Of a stretch of DNA of 14,643 nucleotides, positions 1 through 6,086 are shown piece after piece; position 1 is the stretch's first letter; the number at the start of each line of letters is the position of its first letter. Position numbers and translations under genes: made by a program. The notes beneath the pieces were generated by a model. It was not told where the DNA came from and searched no databases. It was given only the letters and a program-made list of their open reading frames with translations. This DNA is from Treponema sp. (lineage in GTDB: Bacteria > Spirochaetota > Spirochaetia > Treponematales > Breznakiellaceae), in assembly GCA_031266095.1 (NCBI GenBank), contig JAISBR010000023.1:1-14643 (forward strand). The letters run 5' to 3'.

Positions 1-15
1 CCTAGTATCCTGTCT

Positions 16-1135
16 CTATTCAAACTGTGGATACAGGTGTTTAAGTTTAATACGGGCGTCGGCAGTGGTAAACCTCCAGTTGATTTTACACGCTTCCCTG
101 TTCCGTCTTCTATTCCACGCCGCCGCCTCTTTCCTCATCTGCTCTATCTCCGGTATCCTCCCCGGTAATCCGTGGCTGTTTATCACATTCAGTTCTATCT
201 CCGCCATATTCAGCCAGCTCCCGTGTTTCGGCGTATAATGGATTTCCAGTTTGTCCCGCAGCCGTTTCGCCTCCTCCGCCGGAAAGGTTTCATACAATGA
301 TGCGGGACTATGGGTGTTCAGATTGTCCATCACCAGGATGATTTTCTCCGCATGGGGGAAATCTTCGTCCACCAGCTTTTTTATCTGTTCCGCCCGGTCC
401 TTGCCCGTCCGCTGTTCCGTTATCTCCGCCCGCCTCCACCCCTCCAGAGGGGTGACAATCATGAATATATCACCGGTCCCCTTCCTCACGTATTCCGTGT
501 CAAAACAGGCCGGATATCCCGGATTACCCGGTAACGGAACCCTCGTTTCTCCGCTCAGTTGTTTCGGACATTCATCCATGCACACTAACGGTCGGTTTTC
601 GTTCCGTTCCTGAGTATAGACATCAAGGACATCCTCCATCCCCGCTACAAACTCCGCATTCGCTTGCGGGGGAATACCCCATTCACGGTTCTGCCAGGGC
701 TTAAGCTCGTTTTTTTTAAAGTCCGACGGATAGTTTCTCGGGATACTGTCGGGGCATCGGTATGTTCAAGGGTTACCCAAGCAGTTTCGAGCAGTTTCAA
801 GGTCCAGCAAGGGCTGCCCTCCGGCACCGGCCCGCATACCAGGCTGATAAGCCGCGCCTCATCTTCCCCCGTGAGAACCCGGGGCCGGTGCCCCGTGGCT
901 TCCCTTCCAGGGTACTCTCAAACCCTTCTTCCACAAACCACTGCCGCAGTTCTTCGATCCCCCGCCGATGCATCCCGACCCGGTCGGCGGTCGCCTCATC
1001 GGTATACCCTTCGGTGGTAAGCAGCAATGCCTGCGCCCGTTTACGTTTCTGGGCGCGGTGTTTCCCCTTGTTGATGATTTCATGGAGTAGTTGTTTTTCG
1101 TCTTCCGTGAGCGTTACCCGGTATTTCTGGAGCAT
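16..1135 (-). pseudogene. IS630-family DDE transposase with two frameshifts
   Basis: The protein is read in three pieces. The N-terminal helix-turn-helix piece starts at ATG 1133-1135 behind a Shine-Dalgarno AGGAGG (complement of 1142-1147). The middle piece covers about 890-715. The DDE catalytic piece covers about 705-16, with the three acidic motifs visible as VCMDE, VMDNLNTH and GSWLNMAEIEL. The first break is at the C4 run 891-894 (KPRG continues as HRPRVLTGEDEARL one frame over). The second is at the T8 run 710-717 (LKK continues as NELKPWQ). Each is explained by one missing base in, or next to, a mononucleotide run. A -1 slippage on A8 could rescue the second, but not the first. All catalytic motifs are intact, so the inactivation is recent or the indels are sequencing errors. 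Confidence 0.85.
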
Positions 1136-1167
1136 AGATCCCCTCCTCTTTGGTTTCTATGCCGGCA

Positions 1168-1196
1168 AGTATACACTAATTATTCCACAACTACAA
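1168..1196 (-). promoter_or_regulatory. Probable transposase promoter
   Basis: On the minus strand, TTGTAG (complement of 1191-1196), a 17-nt spacer and TATACT (complement of 1168-1173) lie upstream of the transposase ATG at 1135. The -10 box is a good match and the -35 box is weak. The leader of roughly 25 nt carries an AGGAGG ribosome binding site 6 nt before the ATG. Confidence 0.5.
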
Positions 1197-1214
1197 CCAT
1201 GCCTGGATACTAGG

Positions 1215-1382
1215 GCCGGGAGGGATGAAATGTGTTATCTTTTTATGCTTACCTTTGCCTTCACTGATGCCTCCAGGGTACAGCAGAGACAGAAGCTGAC
1301 AGGTTGGGTTGTAAACCTCAATGAAACCGGAAGTATCCTCGCCCAGAAACTCTTCAACGGGAAAGTAGAAGCAATCTCTTAA
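1215..1382 (+). other. Flank of the IS, possible tail of a disrupted gene
   Basis: This stretch between the insertion sequence and the toxin-antitoxin operon has no complete gene. One + strand frame stays open from the IS boundary to TAA at 1380-1382 and ends KLTGWVVNLNETGSILAQ followed by KLFNGKVEAIS. It has protein-like composition but I do not recognise it. It may be the 3' end of a gene cut by the IS630 insertion; the rest would lie left of the window. The minus-strand frame here is also open, so coding status is uncertain. Confidence 0.2.
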
Positions 1383-1439
1383 AAAATCTGAAAAATCCTT
1401 AAAAATCTCATTGATAATCCGTTGCCTATAGACTACACT
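1381..1439 (+). promoter_or_regulatory. Toxin-antitoxin promoter with phased A-tracts
   Basis: The -35 box TTGATA (1411-1416), a 17-nt spacer and the -10 box TACACT (1434-1439) end 6 nt before the toxin ATG at 1446. Immediately upstream, three A-tracts start at 1381, 1391 and 1401, exactly one helical turn apart, each followed by TC. Phased A-tracts bend DNA and can act as UP elements. Type II modules are usually repressed by the antitoxin at this position, but I do not see a clear operator palindrome. Confidence 0.55.
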
Positions 1440-1445
1440 CAAACT

Positions 1446-1751
1446 ATGAAGATGCGCGAATCGAGCGTTTATAAAAAGTGGATTAGGAACCTGCGGGATG
1501 AGCGGGCCAGATACCGCATCAACGCCCGGATTGAACGGCTCAAACAGGGGAACCCGGGTGATGTAAAGCCTATTGGTGAGGGCTGTTCTGAGATGCGCAT
1601 TGATTATGGTCCGGGATACCGGGTGTATTACAAGGATACCGGAAAAGAAATCATCATCCTGCTTTGCGGCGGCGATAAGGCCACTCAGGACGAAGATATA
1701 AAGCAGGCGAAAAAAATAGCCGCCGTTTTTAACCCAGATGAGGAGGAATAG
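1446..1751 (+). CDS. HigB/RelE-like toxin, addiction module killer family (Gp49-like)
   Basis: This 101-residue protein is predicted to be the toxin of a type II module; members of the RelE/ParE superfamily commonly act as ribosome-dependent mRNA interferases. The middle is highly characteristic of the Gp49-like addiction module killer family: GNPGDVKPIGEG, SEMRIDYGPGYRVYY, then IILLCGGDKATQ and a C-terminal helix DIKQAKKIAA. Length and motif order match the family, so it looks full length. A TTG at 1422 in the same frame would add eight residues, but it lies between the -35 and -10 boxes and the family begins where ATG 1446 begins. No ribosome binding site precedes ATG 1446, consistent with a leaderless message. 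Its TAG ends one base before the antitoxin ATG, the toxin-first order usual for this family. Which RNA it cuts cannot be seen. Confidence 0.88.
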   Translation: MKMRESSVYKKWIRNLRDERARYRINARIERLKQGNPGDVKPIGEGCSEMRIDYGPGYRVYYKDTGKEIIILLCGGDKATQDEDIKQAKKIAAVFNPDEEE

Positions 1752-1752
1752 C

Positions 1753-2067
1753 ATGGACGAGGAGAAAGTAACTTTTGGAGATTGGAACCTTGCAGACCAA
1801 ATTGAGAACAGAGAAGACGTTGTAGGCACGATTGAGGCGGTCATCGAACTTGCTATACAGGAAAATGATCCCGAATATCTGTTAAAAGCTATTGGAGACA
1901 TAGCTCGTTCAAAAGGAATGGCCCAAATCGCCAGGGAACTTAATCTTGACCGAGCTAGCTTGTACAAATCTCTTTCCCCCGTAGGAAACCCGTCTTTCTT
2001 AACGGTGATGAAAGTGCTTGATAATCTAGGCTTCCGTCTCAGGGTAGAGCAGAAAGTATCCGCATAA
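1753..2067 (+). CDS. HigA-like antitoxin, addiction module antidote family
   Basis: This 104-residue partner of the preceding toxin is expected to bind and neutralise it and to repress the operon through its helix-turn-helix. Visible features are the N-terminal motif WNLADQIENREDVVGTIEAV, a helical linker (EYLLKAIGDIARSKGMAQIA), the recognition region LNLDRASLYKSLSPVGNPSFLTVMKVL, and a short C-terminal strand LGFRLRVEQ. ATG 1753 is chosen over the in-frame ATG 1738 because AGGAGG at 1741-1746 lies 6 nt before it and the family starts there. The ribosome binding site overlaps the toxin's last codons, so the two are probably translationally coupled. After the TAA the same frame runs on for 17 lysine/proline-rich codons to TAG 2119-2121, perhaps a lost tail. 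Confidence 0.88.
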   Translation: MDEEKVTFGDWNLADQIENREDVVGTIEAVIELAIQENDPEYLLKAIGDIARSKGMAQIARELNLDRASLYKSLSPVGNPSFLTVMKVLDNLGFRLRVEQKVSA

Positions 2068-2112
2068 GGCCGCCCCAAGAAGTCCGAAGCCCCGGACAAG
2101 CCCAAGAAGGGC

Positions 2113-2138
2113 AAGAAGTAGGTCATGCTTTACTTCTT
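2113..2138 (+). terminator. Hairpin after the toxin-antitoxin operon
   Basis: AAGAAGTA (2113-2120) and TACTTCTT (2131-2138) form an 8-bp perfect stem with a 10-nt loop. No T-run follows, so it is a weak candidate for an intrinsic terminator and may instead protect the 3' end of the message. Confidence 0.25.
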
Positions 2139-2380
2139 CGAAGCTATGATAAAACCATGCGGTTAACTGGTATAGTGTAGGAGTTCGGAAGAACAACTAC
2201 CGGTTGTAGCAAAGTCTGGGGCAGGAACTGACCCCGTTTCTTCGAATAACAACCGGTAGAGTAGCTGCCTACGCAGCAATCAGAAAGCATTTGCTTCCTG
2301 GGGGATAGTCCATAAGCCGATCAGCCTTGCCCGGAACATGAACGTAAACGCCGATGCCCTGTATTTTGAATATCCCGTCA
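2122..2380. other. Gene-free stretch with strong secondary structure
   Basis: I find no convincing protein gene between the antitoxin tail and the ruvB promoter. The left half contains the nested inverted repeats listed separately. The right half (about 2300-2380) has a short open frame including NVNADALYFEYPVIAKAPAWGY, which runs in a different frame from ruvB past its start. It has no start signal and I do not recognise it. Confidence 0.5.
2168..2277 (+). ncRNA. Candidate structured RNA of unknown family
   Basis: An extended -10 sequence, TG-G-TATAGT (2168-2176), is followed by a GTTC-GGAA-GAAC hairpin (2183-2194, GNRA-type loop). Next comes an 11-bp perfect stem CTACCGGTTGT (2197-2207) with ACAACCGGTAG (2249-2259). 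Inside it is a second stem, GGGGCAG / CTG-A-CCCC (2218-2235), with a GAA loop and one bulged A. A further pairing, GTGTAGG (2175-2181) with CCTACGC (2268-2274), would close a multi-branch structure but competes with a local GCTGC-CTAC-GCAGC hairpin (2264-2277). No terminator T-run is visible. I cannot assign it to 6S, RNase P, SRP, tmRNA or a known riboswitch. It could also be a mobile-element remnant. Confidence 0.35.
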
Positions 2381-2409
2381 TTGCAAAAGCGCCCGCTTGG
2401 GGCTATAGT
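2381..2409 (+). promoter_or_regulatory. ruvB promoter
   Basis: TTGCAA (2381-2386), a 17-nt spacer and TATAGT (2404-2409) lie directly in front of ruvB. The -10 box ends 7 nt before ATG 2417, so transcription would start at or next to the start codon. Confidence 0.5.
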
Positions 2410-2416
2410 GCTTGTG

Positions 2417-3478
2417 ATGGGAAAAAAGAACGACGGCGCGGGGCCGGGCGAGCGGGGTATAGCTCACCCCGAGCCGATGGCCGGAGAGGATGAGCGTGAT
2501 TTGAGTCTCCGGCCCCGGCGGTTGCATGAGTTTTTGGGCCAGCAGGCAATGAAGGAAAACCTGTCGGTTTTCATCGCCGCCGCCCGGAAACGCGGTGAAA
2601 GCCTGGATCATCTTTTCTTGATCGGCCCGCCGGGCCTGGGCAAGACCACCCTGGCCCAAGTGGTGGCCAACGAGCTGGAAGCCGGTTTTGTGCAGACCTC
2701 GGCCCCGGCCCTGGACAAGCCCAAGGACCTGGTGGGACTCCTCACCGGCCTGCAAAAGGGCGATGTCTTTTTCATCGATGAAATCCACCGGCTTAAACCC
2801 GCCATAGAGGAACTGCTCTACATCGCCATGGAGGACTACGGGATTGACTGGATCGTGGGCCAGGGTCCCGCAGCCCATACCCTCAGAATTGCCATTCATC
2901 CTTTTACGTTGGTAGGGGCCACCACAAAGGCGGGGAATGTTTCAAGTCCCCTGGTCAGCCGTTTCGGCATTACCTGCCGCTTCTCCTTTTACGAGCGGAG
3001 AGACATGGAGGCCATTGTCCGCCGTTCGGCCGGGCTGCTCAATGTTGCTATTGATGATGACGCGGCGGCGCTGCTGGCAAGGTCCTCACGGGGTACGCCA
3101 CGGGTGGTGAACCGCCTGCTGCGGCGGATGCGGGATTTCGCCCAGTTTGCCGGAAACGCCTCAATCACCCTGCCGGTGGTACAAGACGGGCTCGGGCGGC
3201 TTGAGATCGACGCGCTGGGCCTGGAAAAGCAGGATCGGGATATCCTTACAATGATCATTGAACGGTACAGGGGAGGGCCGGTGGGTGCTGAAACCCTGGC
3301 CATCTCCATCGGGGAATCGGTGGAAACTCTGGAGGATTATTACGAGCCGTATCTGATCCAGGCGGGCCTCTTGCAGCGCAGTCTCCGGGGACGGATGGCA
3401 ACTTCCCTTGCCTATGATCATTTGCGGATTTCGCCTGACGGCCCGGCTGTAGGGGCCAGAGAGGGCCTGCTCTTTTAA
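2417..3478 (+). CDS. ruvB: Holliday junction branch migration ATPase RuvB
   Basis: RuvB is the hexameric AAA+ motor that, with RuvA, drives Holliday junction branch migration in recombinational repair. In the 353-residue form from ATG 2417, Walker A is GPPGLGKTT (residues 70-78), Walker B is DEIH (121-124), sensor 1 is GATTKAG (167-173), the arginine finger lies in SRFGI (about 182), and sensor 2 is GTPRVVNRLLRR (from about 226). The winged-helix DNA-binding domain contains GPVGAETLAISIGE and EPYLIQAGLLQRSLRGRMAT. The frame extends upstream to ATG 2354, but those residues are not RuvB-like and precede the predicted transcription start, so 2417 is preferred; GTG 2408 is the other option. No ruvA or ruvC is in the window. 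queA follows 36 nt later, probably in the same operon. Confidence 0.95.
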   Translation: MGKKNDGAGPGERGIAHPEPMAGEDERDLSLRPRRLHEFLGQQAMKENLSVFIAAARKRGESLDHLFLIGPPGLGKTTLAQVVANELEAGFVQTSAPALDKPKDLVGLLTGLQKGDVFFIDEIHRLKPAIEELLYIAMEDYGIDWIVGQGPAAHTLRIAIHPFTLVGATTKAGNVSSPLVSRFGITCRFSFYERRDMEAIVRRSAGLLNVAIDDDAAALLARSSRGTPRVVNRLLRRMRDFAQFAGNASITLPVVQDGLGRLEIDALGLEKQDRDILTMIIERYRGGPVGAETLAISIGESVETLEDYYEPYLIQAGLLQRSLRGRMATSLAYDHLRISPDGPAVGAREGLLF

Positions 3479-3514
3479 CGAAGCGGAGCGTTCTTTTTCA
3501 CCGACTGCGGGGAC

Positions 3515-4603
3515 ATGAAAACCAACGATTTTTTCTTTGAGCTTCCGGCTCATCTTATCGCCCAATATCCTCCTCAACAGCGGGGACAGAGCCGTCTCAT
3601 GGCGCTTGACCGCGCCTCGGGAAAACGGCGACACGCTATGGTCACTGATCTTCCCAGGCTCCTGAGACCGGGGGACCTCCTGGTATTCAACGATTCAAAG
3701 GTCCGTAAAGCCAGGATTATCGGCATATCCCAAACAAGCGGCGCCAAAGCGGAATTCTTGCTTTTAAGCCCTCATTTCCGTACCCGCGCTTTTGAGCAAG
3801 TGCCGTCTTTGAGTGAAGCAATTTCGAGTAGCGGTACAACGTGGAAAGCCCTTGTCCAGCGCGCGCGGCGGCGCAGGCCCGGCAGCCGTTATATCTTTTA
3901 TGATGCGGAGGGACGTGAGATCGCCAGGGCGGAAATCACCGGCGGGGAAGGTGAGTTCCGTTTCCTTGCATTTGACCGGCCTATTGATGACGCATGGCTC
4001 GATCGTTACGGATGTATCCCGCTTCCCCCCTATATCAGGCGGGAGGACGAGCCCGCCGATACCGAGCGTTACCAGACCGTGTACGCCGCTGTCCCCGGCT
4101 CCACCGCCGCGCCTACTGCGGGTCTGCACTTTACCCGGGAACTGCTGGGCCGCCTGGCCGCTGCCGGTATTGAAAGTGTCTTTATCACTCTCCATGTGGG
4201 GCTGGGAACCTTTTTGCCGGTACGCAGTGAACATATTGAGGATCATGTGATGCATGAGGAGTTGTTCAGTATTGGAGGGGAAAGCGCCGTCAAAATCGAA
4301 CAGGCAAAGGCCGAAGGCCGCCGCCTTATCGCGGTGGGAACCACCAGCGTCCGCACGCTGGAAAGCGCATGGGATTCCGGCAGGCTGCGCCGGGGACCGG
4401 CCTTTACCTCGATCTTTATTTATCCCGGTTACCGTTTCAAGGCCGTAGACGCACTGTTCACCAACTTCCACACCCCCAAATCCACCCTCTTGATGCTGAC
4501 CGCTGCTTTCGCCGGCAGGGAACTGATCCAGGAGAGCTATGCCGAGGCGATCCGTGAGGGTTACCGCTTTTTCAGTTACGGTGACTCTATGCTGATCGTA
4601 TAA
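3515..4603 (+). CDS. queA: S-adenosylmethionine:tRNA ribosyltransferase-isomerase QueA
   Basis: QueA transfers and isomerises the ribosyl part of S-adenosylmethionine onto 7-aminomethyl-7-deazaguanine at the tRNA wobble base, making epoxyqueuosine. The 362-residue protein has family length and begins with the typical YPPQQRGQSRLMALDR and LRPGDLLVFNDSKVRKARI. Later it shows TAAPTAGLHFT, FITLHVGLGTFLPVR, GTTSVRTLES and, near residue 315, TNFHTPKSTLLMLTAAFAG. The last usually reads TNFHLPKSTLLML, so Thr replaces Leu. The C-terminal YRFFSYGDSMLI is also typical. GGGG lies just before ATG 3515, a close and weak ribosome binding site, which fits coupling to ruvB 36 nt upstream. Nothing else of queuosine synthesis is in the window. 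Confidence 0.96.
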   Translation: MKTNDFFFELPAHLIAQYPPQQRGQSRLMALDRASGKRRHAMVTDLPRLLRPGDLLVFNDSKVRKARIIGISQTSGAKAEFLLLSPHFRTRAFEQVPSLSEAISSSGTTWKALVQRARRRRPGSRYIFYDAEGREIARAEITGGEGEFRFLAFDRPIDDAWLDRYGCIPLPPYIRREDEPADTERYQTVYAAVPGSTAAPTAGLHFTRELLGRLAAAGIESVFITLHVGLGTFLPVRSEHIEDHVMHEELFSIGGESAVKIEQAKAEGRRLIAVGTTSVRTLESAWDSGRLRRGPAFTSIFIYPGYRFKAVDALFTNFHTPKSTLLMLTAAFAGRELIQESYAEAIREGYRFFSYGDSMLIV

Positions 4604-4655
4604 CGCTGCGGCTGTTTTTTTTCTGAAGCGCAGGGGAATCGGCCGCGGGCCTGTC

Positions 4656-4684
4656 TGGACAAGAGCCGGCCTTTGTCTTATAGT
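4656..4684 (+). promoter_or_regulatory. Promoter for the lipoprotein-trmB-ligA unit
   Basis: TGGACA (4656-4661), a 17-nt spacer and TATAGT (4679-4684) form a good sigma70-type promoter. The predicted start near 4691 gives a leader of about 50 nt. That leader contains a hairpin at 4699-4720 and AGGA at 4732-4735 before the TTG start. The same -35 hexamer, TGGACA, recurs in the promoter of the minus-strand gene at 8163-8585. Confidence 0.55.
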
Positions 4685-4698
4685 ATTAACTAAGTACG

Positions 4699-4720
4699 TT
4701 TCAAAATTGAAGTTTTGAAA
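4699..4720 (+). repeat. Leader hairpin with TTGAAG loop
   Basis: TTTCAAAA (4699-4706), loop TTGAAG and TTTTGAAA (4713-4720) form an 8-bp perfect stem in the predicted leader of the lipoprotein gene. The core resembles the hairpin at 14296-14332 (CCAAAA...CTGAAG-TTTTGG), so the two may belong to one repeat family. No T-run follows, so it is not an obvious terminator. Confidence 0.45.
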
Positions 4721-4740
4721 TATGCTCAACCAGGAATTAA

Positions 4741-5400
4741 TTGCGGGAAAGGCGTGTGCGAAAGACTGTCTTTGCTTTTTTGTGTTTGACCGGTTTGTTT
4801 TGTTCCTGTAACCGGACAGAACCAAAAATATCATATGGTTTCATTGAACTCGTGTACTATCAGGAAGGGGCAGCATCGCTGGAGCGTTTTTCTTTTTTCA
4901 TTATTCCCAATGACGAGGACGGGATAGAGAATCTCGACGAACTGTATTTGTACCATGACCGGGAGCAGCTCCGCTGGCTTTTCAAGAGCGATGACTGGGT
5001 CAGCTTTACCCAGGACGGGAGAACATGGATCGGCAGCCGGAGTGTCGCTGCGGCCGGAGACGGCAGCCTCCCGCGGGGGCAGTACCGGGCGGTCCTGATA
5101 AACAAGGGAGGTGAAAAGTCGGAACGACTCTTCAGTTTTGACGCGCCGGAAAGTCCCCGTTTTCCCTTTCCCAGCCTGGAAATAAACGAAGACCGGTATA
5201 CGGTCAATTCGGCTTATCCTGAAAACCGTATGGTCTGTTATACCGCGGAGGGGGAGTATGTCTCCACCATAAATCTTCCCGCTCTTTCAGGTACTGTCTC
5301 CGCCCTGAATATCCCCTCAAACGTGAGAATCGCCTCGCTCTGGGCGGAAGACACCCAGTATTTCACATCCGCTTTTACCGATGCGGTCTCTCTCCCCTGA
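4741..5400 (+). CDS. Hypothetical spirochete-type lipoprotein
   Basis: I do not recognise the family of this 219-residue protein. The N-terminus has basic residues (RERRVRK), a hydrophobic stretch VFAFLCLTGLF, and then C-S-C at 21-23. Cys23 is the likely lipidated residue in a relaxed spirochete-style lipobox, giving a membrane-anchored envelope protein. The mature part is mostly beta-strand-like and acidic, with no catalytic motif visible. A stretch with RTWIGSRSVAAAGDGSLPRGQYRAVLINKGGEK suggests an Ig-like or carbohydrate-binding fold, but this is only an impression. TTG 4741 is chosen because AGGA ends 5 nt before it; GTG 4756 is an alternative. Its last 20 nt overlap trmB, so it probably shares an operon with trmB and ligA. 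Confidence 0.7.
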   Translation: MRERRVRKTVFAFLCLTGLFCSCNRTEPKISYGFIELVYYQEGAASLERFSFFIIPNDEDGIENLDELYLYHDREQLRWLFKSDDWVSFTQDGRTWIGSRSVAAAGDGSLPRGQYRAVLINKGGEKSERLFSFDAPESPRFPFPSLEINEDRYTVNSAYPENRMVCYTAEGEYVSTINLPALSGTVSALNIPSNVRIASLWAEDTQYFTSAFTDAVSLP

Positions 5401-6085
5401 TGAAGCGCCGCAACGCGCTTCCCGCCTAATTAAAAGCTATGTGCTCAGGACAGGCCGCGCTACCTCCGCTCAGCGGCGCTCATACGACTCCCTCGCGGAA
5501 AAATTTATCATCCCCTTTAGTTCCGCCTCAGTTGATTTCGTAAACATATTCGGTAATAATAATCCGGTCACCGTTGAAATTGGTTTTGGTATGGGGGCAG
5601 CCACCGCAATCATCGCCGGGGGTAATCCCGGCAAAAATTATGTAGGCCTTGAGGTACACCGTCCCGGTATCGGGCGGCTCCTCTGGGAGATCGAAAAGCG
5701 TTCTCTCTCCAATATCAGAATTATTGAGCGTGACGCAGTAGAAGTTTTTGAGTGGATGATTCCTCTTTTATCTCTCGAATCGATACATATCTTTTTCCCC
5801 GATCCCTGGCCCAAAAAACGGCACTATAAGCGGCGGCTTATCAAGCGGCCTTTTACAGAAACCCTGGCCCGGCGCCTCATGCCCGGCGGCTGTCTTTATA
5901 TGGTTACCGACTGGGAGGATTATGGGAATTGGGCGTTGACGGAGTTAAGCGCCACCGCCGGGCTTGTTAACACCTGTCACGGATTTGCCCCGCCGAGAAG
6001 CTGGCGGCCTAAAACCAAATTTGAACAGAAGGGACTGGCGAAAAACCATATAGTGAGGGAGTTGTTTTTTAAGAAGGTACATTGA
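5381..6085 (+). CDS. trmB: tRNA (guanine-N7)-methyltransferase TrmB
   Basis: TrmB methylates N7 of G46 in the tRNA variable loop with S-adenosylmethionine. The 234-residue protein shows the N-terminal KSYVLRTGRATSAQRR, the SAM-binding motif VEIGFGMGAATA (about 65-76), GLEVHRPGIGRLL (89-101), and the family signature FFPDPWPKKRHYKRRLIKRPF (138-158). The C-terminal substrate motif RPKTKFEQKGLAKNH corresponds to the usual RxxTKFExRGxxxGH, with Asn in place of the last Gly. No ribosome binding site precedes ATG 5381, which lies inside the upstream lipoprotein gene, so translation is probably coupled. The stop is followed after one base by ligA. Confidence 0.95.
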   Translation: MRSLSPDEAPQRASRLIKSYVLRTGRATSAQRRSYDSLAEKFIIPFSSASVDFVNIFGNNNPVTVEIGFGMGAATAIIAGGNPGKNYVGLEVHRPGIGRLLWEIEKRSLSNIRIIERDAVEVFEWMIPLLSLESIHIFFPDPWPKKRHYKRRLIKRPFTETLARRLMPGGCLYMVTDWEDYGNWALTELSATAGLVNTCHGFAPPRSWRPKTKFEQKGLAKNHIVRELFFKKVH

Positions 6086-6086
6086 A

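Larger units (their letters stand above)
5..1210 (-). mobile_element. IS630-family insertion sequence, near complete, frameshifted
   Basis: The outer ends form a perfect 10-bp inverted repeat: CCTAGTATCC at 1-10 and GGATACTAGG at 1205-1214. IS630 elements insert at TA, often within CTAG, and duplicate the TA. The simplest reading is an element at 5-1210 with GTATCC/GGATAC tips, flanked by duplicated TA (3-4 and 1211-1212) in an original CCTAGG site. A weaker match (TGTGGA at about 25-32 of the left end and in the same place inward of the right end) extends the imperfect terminal repeat. The transposase gene fills the element on the minus strand. Only two bases of left flank are visible, so the exact left end is less certain than the right. 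Confidence 0.8.

Noticed and set aside
1191..2126. Long open frame on the minus strand over the toxin-antitoxin operon
   Set aside because: It lies antisense to two recognisable genes with proper start signals, has no recognisable motif, and its own start has no ribosome binding site.
2205..2240. Resemblance of CAAAGTCTGGGG to the conserved RNase P core GGAAAGTCCGGGC
   Set aside because: The match is partial, and the other universal RNase P elements, including the ACAGAAA-type core, are absent nearby.
2354..2416. Upstream extension of RuvB from ATG 2354
   Set aside because: The extra 21 residues are not RuvB-like and the predicted promoter (-10 at 2404-2409) lies inside them.
3479..3514. 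Possible terminator AACG...CGTT followed by CTTTTT between ruvB and queA
   Set aside because: The stem is only 4 bp with an 8-nt loop; the genes are probably co-transcribed.
4604..4650. T8 run after queA as an intrinsic terminator
   Set aside because: No stable stem directly precedes the T-run; the only pairing (CTGCG/CGCAG) puts the T-run in the loop.
3764..4834. Long minus-strand open frame across queA
   Set aside because: It is antisense to a clear queA and has the repetitive composition of a shadow frame.
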